Part shown: positions 55,981 through 64,000 of the stretch, in pieces
How positions within the stretch are numbered: the stretch's first letter is position 1
Layout of the letters: each line of letters starts with the position of its first letter
NCBI GenBank assembly: GCA_021229015.1
Contig: CM037790.1
Span: 57,615,997 to 57,679,996 of the forward strand
DNA length: 64,000 bases
Reading direction: 5' to 3'
Source: Solen grandis
Lineage: Eukaryota; Mollusca; Bivalvia; Adapedonta; Solenidae
Translations under genes and position numbers: made by a program
Notes under the pieces: model-generated
Databases searched by the model: none
The model's input: the letters and a program-made list of their open reading frames with translations, nothing else
What the model was told of the DNA's origin: nothing

Positions 55981-57698
55981 ATATCAAAGTATTACAGGTG
56001 CGTGTTTTCATAGATATGTATCACAAATGTATACAATTAATATCAAAGTATTACAGGTGCGTGTTTACATAGATATGTATCACAAATGTATACAATTAAT
56101 ATCAAAGTATTACAGGTGCGTGTTTTCATAGATATGTATCACAAATGTATACAATTAATATCAAAGTATTACAGTGCGTGTTTTCATAGATATGTATCAC
56201 AAATGTATACAATTAATATCAAAGTATTACAGGTGCGTGTTTTCATAGATATGTATCACAAATGTATACAATTAATATCAAAGTATTACAGGTGCGTGTT
56301 TTCATAGATATGTATCACAAATGTATACAATTAATATCAAAGTATTACAGTGCGTGTTTTCATAGATATGTATCACAAATGTATACAATTAATATCAAAG
56401 TATTACAGTGCGTGTTTTCATAGATATGTATCACAAATGTATACAATTAATATCAAAGTATTACAGGTGCGTGTTTTTATAGATATGTATCACAAATGTA
56501 TACAATTAATATCAAAGTATTACAGGTGTGTGTTTACATAGATATGTATCACAAATGTATACAATTAATATCAAAGTATTACAGGTGCGTGTTTTCATAG
56601 ATATGTATCACAAATGTATACAATTAATATCAAAGTATTACAGGTGCGTGTTTACATAGATATGTATCACAAATGTATACAATTAATATCAAAGTATTAC
56701 AGGTGCGTGTTTACATAGATATGTATCACAAATGTATACAATTAATATCAAAGTATTACAGGTGCGTGTTTACATAGATATGTATCACAAATGTATACAA
56801 TTAATATCAAAGTATTACAGGTGCGTGTTTACATAGATATGTATCACAAATGTATACAATTAATATCAAAGTATTACAGGTGCGTGTTTACATAGATATG
56901 TATCACAAATGTATACAATTAATATCAAAGTATTACAGGTGCGTGTTTTCATAGATATGTATCACAAATGTATACAATTAATATCAAAGTATTACAGGTG
57001 CGTGTTTACATAGATTTGTATCACAAATGTATACAATTAATATCAAAGTATTACAGGTGCGTGTTTACATAGATATGTATCACAAATGTATACAATTAAT
57101 ATCAAAGTATTACAGGTGCGTGTTTTCATAGATATGTATCACAAATGTATACAATTAATATCAAAGTATTACAGGTGTGTGTTTACATAGATATGTATCA
57201 CAAATGTATACAATTAATATCAAAGTATTACAGGTGCGTGTTTACATAGATATGTATCACAAATGTATACAATTAATATCAAAGTATTACAGGTGCGTGT
57301 TAACATAGATATGTATCACAAATGTATACAATTAATATCAAAGTATTACAGGTGCGTGTTTTCATAGATATGTATCACAAATGTATACAATTAATATCAA
57401 AGTATAACAGGTGCGTGTTTACATAGATATGTATCACAAATGTATACAATTAATATCAAAGTATTACAGGTGCGTGTTTACATAGATATGTATCACAAAT
57501 GTATACAATTAATATCAAAGTATTACAGGTGCGTGTTTAGATAGATATGTATCACAAATGTATACAATTAATATCAAAGTATTACAGGTGCGTGTTTACA
57601 TAGATATGTATCACAAATGTATACAATTAATATCAAAGTATTACAGGTGCGTGTTTACATAGATATGTATCACAAATGTATACAATTAATATCAAAGT
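55981..57698 (+). repeat. 59-bp minisatellite, ~29 copies
   Basis: Unit: 'caaagtattacaggtgcgtg', 'ttttcatagatatgtatcac', 'aaatgtatacaattaatat' (59 bp). Variants lack one G (58 bp) or swap tttt and ttta. Very homogeneous along its length, suggesting recent expansion. Lies upstream of the GPCR exon, probably in its intron. Confidence 0.95.
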
Positions 57699-58715
57699 TT
57701 CCATTTTTTGTTTTCAAACTCTAGTTTATATCCACACACATAAGTGAATAGAATATACGCATGAAAAATGGAAAAGAATTGGGTATATGGGTATATATAT
57801 AGACAACAGTCTATGATAACTATATGTTGTTAACCATATTTTGTTCAGACTTTACAGCCCTCGTCGGCTCCAAATAAGTATTTATGATGTTTTAGAATGA
57901 AAGCATATATTTTAATATAGCATCATCATCATTATCAACAACATCACATAGAACCATTCCTAGTAAACAATTCATCCTTAGCTATATATATCTACCGCGT
58001 CCATTGACATGATACTGAATATACACAGTTGATGATATTTCTGATATCAGTTCTGCTATTTCTGCCAATATCACCACAGTCTCAAATGAATTATTGTCTT
58101 TTAACTGACCAAAAATTCAAAATTTACATATATCAAAAGCCCTACCTTGGCTATTTCTGGAGTAACTGATATGTAATTTATCAGTAGTCGATTGTGATAC
58201 TTTTCATGTAGGTATTTTAGCATTTAATGACTACCTAGCTTATGTTTTTCCAGTGCTTAGGTCATCAGGTACTACAACAATTACATGTAAGCATAATATT
58301 CAGAGATATTAAGAATTGAACAGAGGGTATTGTTACTTCTTTTTTTTTGGTGAGTATATATAAACTATTGAAATAACGCGCAAATTATTTCCAAATGTAC
58401 AGACGTGTCTTCTGAAAGGAACTTAAAACATAAGCGCCGAGACTTGCGATTGACTTGCTCACGCATTTACATTTTTAATTACAATTTATTTACTTTGTTA
58501 ACACCAGTATCAATCATTAAGTACGGATATACTAATGGGTCATATCAATTATTTAAAGATTTTAATTCATTTTCGTTTTTAAATACACAGAGAATTAGGA
58601 AACACATAGTGGAACTACATGGTGTCGTCCTGTACTGGTTTAAACGGGTCCAGCCGCTGAGTTGTGATTTATAACGTTTGTAAAGAAGGGGAGAACTGTC
58701 TAGAATGAAGCGTAA
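57699..58715. other. Non-coding, no gene seen
   Basis: An 89-codon frame at 58405-58674 shows no recognisable features. Confidence 0.45.
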
Positions 58716-61025
58716 TGTGTGCTAGGCGTGGTGTGAACCTGTCATTGTGTGCTAGGCGTGGTGTGAACCTGTCATTGTGTGCTAGGCGTGGTGTGAACCT
58801 GTCATTGTGTGCTAGGCGTGGTGTGAACCTGTCATTGTGTGCTAGGTGTGGTGTGAACCTGTCATTGTGTGCTAGGCGTGGTGTGAACCTGTCATTGTGT
58901 GCTAGGCGTGGTGTGAACCTGTCATTGTGTGCTAGGCGTAGTGTGAACCTGTCATTGTGTGCTAGGCGTAGTGTGAACCTGTCATTGTGTGCTAGGCGTA
59001 GTGTGAACCTGTCATTGTGTGCTAGGCGTGGTGTGAACCTGTCATTGTGTGCTAGGCGTGGTGTGAACCTGTCATTGTATGCTAGGTGTGGTGTGAACCT
59101 GTCATAGTGTGCTAGGCGTGGTGTGAACTTGTCATTGTGTGCTAGGCGTGGTGCGAACCTGTCATTGTGTGCTAGGTGTGGTGTGAACCTGTCATTGTGT
59201 GCTAGGCGTAGTGTGAACCTGTCATTGTGATCTAGGCGTAATGTGAACCTGTCATTGTGATCTAGGCGTAGTGTGAACCTGTCATTGTGTGCTAGGCGTG
59301 GTGTGAACCTGTCATTGTATGCTAGGCGTGGTGTGAACCTGTCTTTGTGTGCTAGGTGTGGTGTGAACATGTCATTGTATGCTAGGCGTAGTGTGAACCT
59401 GTCATTGTGTGCTAGGCGTAGTGTGAACCTGTCATTGTGATCTAGGCGTGGTGTGAACCTGTCATTGTGATCTAGGCGTGGTGTGAACCTGTCATTGTAT
59501 GCTAGGCGTCGTGTGAACCTGTCTTTGTGTGCTAGGTGTGGTGTGAACATGTCATTGTATGCTAGGCGTGGTGTGAACCTGTCATTGTGATCTAGGCGTA
59601 GTGTGAACCTGTCATTGTGATCTAGGCGTAGTGTGAACTTGTCATTGTATGCTAGGCGTGGTGTGAACCTGTCATTGTGTGCTAGGCGTAGTGTGAACCA
59701 GTCATTGTATGCTAGGCGTGGTGTGAACCTGTCATTGTGATCTAGGCGTAGTGTGAACCTGTCATTGTGCTAGGCGTAGTGTGAACCTGTCATTGTGTGC
59801 TAGGCGTGGTGTGAACCTGTCATTGTGTGCTAGGCGTGGTGTGAACCTGTCATTGTATGCTAGGCGTGGTGTGAACCTGTCATTGTGTGCTAGGCGTAGT
59901 GTGAACCTGTCATTGTGTGCTAGGCGTGGTGTGAACCTGTCATTGTGATCTAGGCGTAGTGTGAACTTGTCATTGTATGGTAGGGGTAGTGTGAACCTGT
60001 CATTGTGTGCTAGGCGTGGTGTGAACCTGTCATTGTATGCTAGGCGTGGTGTGAACCTGTCATTGTATGCTAGGCGTGGTGTGAACCTGTCATTGTGTGC
60101 TAGGCGTAGTGTGAACCTGTCATTGTGTGCTAGGTGTGGTGTGAACCTGTCATTGTATGCTAGGCGTAGTGTGAACCTATCATTGTATGCTAGGCGTGGT
60201 GTGAACCTGTCATTGTGTAGTGTGAACCTGTCATTGTGTGCTAGGCGTAGTGTGAACCTGTCATTGTATGCTAGGCGTAGTGTGAACCTGTCATTGTATG
60301 CTAGGCGTAGTGTGAACCTGTCATTGTATGCTAGGCGTGGTGTGAACCTGTCATTGTGTGCTAGGCGTAGTGTGAACCTGTCATTGTATGCTAGGCGTGG
60401 TGTGAACCTGTCATTGTATGCTAGGCGTGGTGTGAACCTGTCATTGTGTGCTAGGCGTGGTGTGAACCTGTCATTGTGTGCTAGGCGTGGTGTGAACCTG
60501 TCATTGTATGCTAGGCGTAGTGTGAACCTGTCATTGTATGCTAGGCGTAGTGTGAACCTGTCATTGTATGCTAGGCGTGGTGTGAACCTGTCATTGTGTG
60601 CTAGGCGTGGTGTGAACCTGTCATTGTATGCTAGGCGTGGTGTGAACCTGTCATTGTGTGCTAGGCGTGGTGTGAACCTGTCATTGTATGCTAGGCGTGG
60701 TGTGAACCTGTCATTGTGTGCTAGGCGTGGTGTGAACCTGTCATTGTGTGCTAGGCGTAGTGCGAACCTGTCATTGTATGCTAGGCGTGGTGTGAACCTG
60801 TCATTGTATGCTAGGCGTAGTGTGAACCTGTCATTGTGATCTAGGTGTGGTGTGAACTTGTCATTGTGTGCTAGGCGTGGTGTGAACCTGTCATTGTGTG
60901 CTAGGTGTGGTGTGAACCTGTCATTGTGTGCTAGGCGTGGTGCGAACCTGTCATAGTGTGCTAGGCGTGGTGCGAACCTGTCATTGTGTGCTAGGCGTGG
61001 TGTGAACTTGTCATTATATGCTTGG
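58716..61025 (+). repeat. 30-bp minisatellite, ~77 copies, open on both strands
   Basis: Unit tgtgctaggcgtggtgtgaa followed by cctgtcattg. Main variants: gcgta/gcgtg/gtgtg, tgtgtgc/tgtatgc/tgtgatc. Because 30 is a multiple of three, long frames exist on both strands: minus 58669-59550 and 59762-61054 with the decapeptide HNDRFTPRLA, plus 58715-59107 and 59961-60839 with CARRGVNLSL. Frame breaks occur near 59765 (2-bp deletion) and 60218 (a short unit). No start context, splice site or domain supports translation, so I call it a repeat rather than a gene. Confidence 0.9.
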
Positions 61026-61090
61026 TGCCTTAATATCACGTAAAACGTAAACACGGAGGTCCGGCGGAGGGGACAAACTTTGGAGACGAA

Positions 61091-61993
61091 GTGAGTGACA
61101 TTTTGAAAAAAAAAACAAGATCAATACTGTTTGATGATTCTATACCAGTTTTTCATGATTATTCTACTCACATAAACTCTGAGCAATGTCAGTCTCCAAG
61201 TGATATCAGAACGTCCCCCACCACTCAACCAAACATGACCGATAACAGTAGCCAAAAATCACACCAATCAACATCAAATGATGAAATAATCTCTTTCCTG
61301 AAAAAAATTGCAATAAGCTTGATAATCTTGATCAAAAGTTGATGAAGCTTGAGACCCTAGAGAAGAAAGTTGACTCGTTTGAAAAAAACTTAAAAAACCT
61401 ATGGTCACAGTTCAGTAAGAATAGTAAAACGACGGAGGACAAGATATTGAAATTTGATGAACGTTTAGGTAATGTTGAGTTTTCGCTTAGTGAGGAGGAG
61501 GATAAACTTCATGTGTTAGTAAGGGAAAACGAGAAGTTAAAGGATTCTATATCGTATCTTCAGTCTTACAGTATGAGAACAATCTCATTTTTTTGTAATT
61601 TGGATGAGCTCCCTAATGAAAAACCTGAAGATACTGAAGCTATTGTACGTGAGTTCATGATAGACAAGCTGAAGATGGCACAGGATTACGTAAAATCAAT
61701 TGGCATGGAACGGGCGCACAGAATGGGTACATTACGCAATGGCACCCCATTAACATCAAAGCAGGAGAAGTGTGTGCAAGTTTACCTTGTTCAAAGATAG
61801 AGAGAACGTGAAGAAGAAACGCATGGAACTCCGAAATACTGGTTTCTATATCCATGAACAGTTCCCACTGGATGTGGTATCAAAGCGTCAGCGACTTATG
61901 CCAAAGCTGAGGCAGGCAAAACAGGAGGGGAAAAACGCCTGGATTGCGTATGACACCCTTTATGTAGTAGGGAAACCAGTGAAAACGGACTAG
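61091..61993 (+). pseudogene. LINE ORF1 protein, frameshifted
   Basis: RNA-binding ORF1p. A Ser/Thr-rich N-terminus (61091-61310) leads to a coiled coil, KLETLEKKVDSFEKNLKNL (61345 on) through EEEDKLHVLVRENEKLKDS. An RRM-like domain follows, with FFCNLDELPNEKPEDTEAI and MERAHRMGTLRNG. The C-terminal domain (61772-61993) has KFTLFKDRENVKKKRMELR, FYIHEQFPLDVVSKRQRLM and WIAYDTLYVVGKPVKTD. This coiled coil, RRM, CTD order is that of L1-type ORF1. Frameshifts lie near 61310 and 61775. The stop at 61991 is followed about 30 nt later by ORF2 codons. Confidence 0.8.
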
Positions 61994-62014
61994 GAATTAC
62001 AGGAGCATGGTGTA

Positions 62015-63058
62015 AGGTTATTAGTGTGGAACTGTAACGGTTTGACTCGAAGTAAGCTTTCTGATAGGGAAGTTACTGATTTGCTGACATGTAATGATAT
62101 TGTGGTTTTGTCGGAATCATGGACGGATAAAAACTTTAAAAACTCATTTTGCGATTTTACTTGTTTCAACTTTTATAGCAAACCTCGGCATAAAAATGCT
62201 AAGAGAAATAGTGGGGAAATAGTTATATTTGTTAGGGACATGCTAATACCAGGAATTAAAGTTATAAAAAAAATTGGTATGATACTGTGATTTGGCTAAA
62301 ATTAGATAAATCTTGTTTCAGCTTTAAGGATGATATATATATATATGCTGTGTTTACATGTGGACTGATGATTCGCCCGTAGCTAGAATTACAAATGTGG
62401 ACTTGTTTGATATAATTTCTAATGATGTTATGATTTATGAAGATCTAGGTTCTGTCTTAATAGCTGGTGATTGGAATGCTCACGTAGGCAATAGATGTGA
62501 TTATGTTATAAATGACTCTTTTATTTCAGATTTAGATGATTGTGAATATCGGCCCGATATACCTCTTGTCAGGGCCTCACAAGATCCCGTCTGTAACGCA
62601 CGAGGCACGAAATTGTTAGAGTTGTGTAGAGCAACGTCACTACGAATAGGTAACGGTAGACTTGGTGCGGATTCGAACACAGGGTCCTATACATATTTTA
62701 ATCACAATGCACATACAACAATAGATTACCTTTAGTTGAAAGAATCAGATTTTCCATTGATACATGATTTCAACATTGGCGACTTCACACTGTTTAGTGA
62801 CCATGCACCGTTATATTTTACATTACAAAGTAATGCAGTAAGAACAGTAAATGACAATGAAAGTTTACAATATAGCTCATACTACAGATGGTTAAACGAG
62901 AAAAAAGATATATTTAGAAGGGGTTTGATAGGTAAATTGTCACACTGAATAGGGTCATAAATAATGTGAACGAATGTGACATTAATTCATTAGATAATCT
63001 AATAAGTAATTTTTCTAACGCCTTTTGTGAAGTCGCTGAACCATTATTCAAGCATAAT
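62015..63058 (+). pseudogene. LINE ORF2 endonuclease remnant
   Basis: AP-type endonuclease: RLLVWNCNGLTRSKLSD (conserved Asn), VVLSESWTDKNF (Glu), FYSKPRHKNAKRNSGEI, a frame change and stop near 62288, then VLIAGDWNAHVGNRCDY (Asp/Asn), RIGNGRLGADSNTGSYT, TTIDYL, a TAG at 62733, and FTLFSDHAPLYFTLQSN (terminal SDH). FYSKPR and GNGR blocks resemble those of the LINE at 14.4-15.3 kb, so the two may belong to one broad group. It ends at EPLFKHNKT, where the modular repeat starts. Confidence 0.8.
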
Positions 63059-64000
63059 AAAACAAGAGGCCCATGATGGCCCTAAATTGCTCACCTGAGA
63101 TAAATAGGTTGACCCAAGGAACATCTGTACCAATTTATTTTAAAATCTGGCCAGTAGTTTTGAAGATGATGATTTTTAAAGTTATCTTATTTTTTTTCTT
63201 TTTGTTGCCATGGCAACAAGAGTTCTATATGGATCAAGTTTATTTTAGGAACTTTTGTGAAGGTTGACCCAAGGATCATTCCTGCCAAATTTAATCAAAT
63301 TCTTTCCAGTGGTTTCAGAGGAAATGTTGATTAAAGTTTTCCCTATATACATATAAGGCAAATAAGCCCCGCCCCTGGCGGCCATGTTTTTTTACGGATC
63401 GGAATAATTTTAGCAACTTTGGTAGAGGTTGACCCAAGGAACATCTGTACCAATTTATTTTAAATCTGGCCAGTAGTTTTGAAGAAGATGATTTTTAAAG
63501 TTTTCATTTTTTTTTTGTTGCCATGGCAACCAGAGTTCTACATGGATCAAGTTTATTTTAGCAACTTTTGTGAAGGTTGACCCAAGGATCATCCCTGCCA
63601 AGTTTAATCAAATTCTGTCCAGTGGTTACAGAGAAGATGTTGTTTAAAGGTTTCTCTATATACATATAAGGCAAATAAGCCCCTCCCCTGGCGGCCATGT
63701 TTTTTTACGGATCGGAATAATTTTAGCAACTTTGGTAGAGGTTGACCCAAGGAACATCTGTACCAATTTATTTTAAAATCTGGTGCCATGGCAACCAGAG
63801 TTCTACATGGATCAAGTTTATTTTAGCAACTTTTGTGAAGGTTGACCCAAGGATCATCCCTGCCAAGTTTAATCAAATTCTGTCCAGTGGTTTCAGAGGA
63901 GATGTTGTTTAAAGGTTTCTCTATATACATATATGGCAAATAAGCCCCGCCCCTGGCGGCCATGTTTTTTTACGGATCGGAATAATTTTAGCAACTTTGG
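63059..64000 (+). mobile_element. Modular interspersed repeat, second copy, runs off the window
   Basis: Head acaagaggcccatgatggcc with 'ctaaattgctcacctgag' matches the element at 6816. Its core is different: about 315-bp units starting ggttgacccaaggaacatct at about 63109, 63428 and 63741. Each holds gccatggcaac and 'gcccctggcggccatgtttt'. A part (aaggatcattcctgccaaat) resembles 8128-8150 of the first copy, so the cores are related only in part. Confidence 0.8.

Larger units (their letters stand above)
61085..63058 (+). mobile_element. LINE 5' half (ORF1 and endonuclease), cut off at 63058
   Basis: ORF1 and the endonuclease of ORF2 are in order. The RT is missing because a modular repeat begins at about 63059. 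Start region: 'ggaggtccggcggaggggac' precedes the first ATG and may be the 5' UTR. Multiple frameshifts. Confidence 0.8.

Noticed and set aside
58405..58674. 89-codon ORF before the 30-bp array
   Set aside because: No domain or homology recognised, AT-driven composition and no supporting signals.

Overview
The window looks like nuclear DNA of a bivalve mollusc. It is AT-rich, intron-bearing and crowded with eukaryotic retroelements. It holds several repeat families I associate with bivalve genomes: an interspersed repeat whose head reads roughly 'acaagagggccatgatggcc', tRNA-derived SINEs with long conserved bodies, and arrays of 'tgaccttgacctttga' and TGACGTCA. I cannot name the genus. Only one feature looks like an intact host gene: the main exon of a class A (peptide-type) GPCR at about 54.2-55.25 kb on the minus strand. 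Nearly everything else is mobile DNA or satellite.

Layout. 0.25-4.2 kb: a decayed DIRS-type (tyrosine-recombinase) retrotransposon with gag, RT-RNase H and recombinase remnants. 5.75-9.88 kb: a pogo/Tigger-like DNA transposon with matching 26-bp TIRs, a TA target duplication and a C-terminal Cys/His finger; a 1.5-kb modular repeat splits its DDE domain. 10.33-11.48 kb: a second, internally deleted Tigger-like element. 12.31-12.56 kb: a TTAA-flanked MITE with a perfect internal palindrome; a second copy lies at 49.05 kb. 13.25-18.73 kb: a LINE plus the 3' tail of a relative. 19.5-21.96 kb: a CR1-like LINE with an inverted 5' end, as in twin priming. 22.5-28.3 kb: SINEs and foldback elements.

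28.3-37.7 kb: an array of about 450-bp units dense in TGACGTCA palindromes. It is cut into blocks by a conserved hairpin next to CTAG. I read it as tandem non-autonomous Helitron/Helentron-like elements. A 100-N assembly gap follows at 38101. 38.37-40.0 kb: an L1-like ORF2 remnant hit by a SINE. 40.8-42.8 kb and 46.6-49.05 kb: two related 35/36-bp minisatellites whose palindromic core covaries between the arrays. 50.2-50.8 kb: another LINE remnant. 51.77-52.14 kb: a 367-bp TRIM-like LTR element with tRNA-like Pol III boxes in its LTRs. 56.0-57.7 kb: a 59-bp minisatellite. 58.7-61.0 kb: a 30-bp minisatellite open on both strands. 61.1-63.06 kb: the 5' half of another LINE, cut off by a second copy of the modular repeat, which runs out of the window.

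The elements are nested, so relative ages can be read: SINE into L1, MITE and SINE into minisatellites, modular repeat into Tigger, Tigger derivative into one copy of a local duplication. All transposon ORFs carry frameshifts or stops, so no element here looks autonomous. All identifications rest on motif recognition by eye, without database searches.
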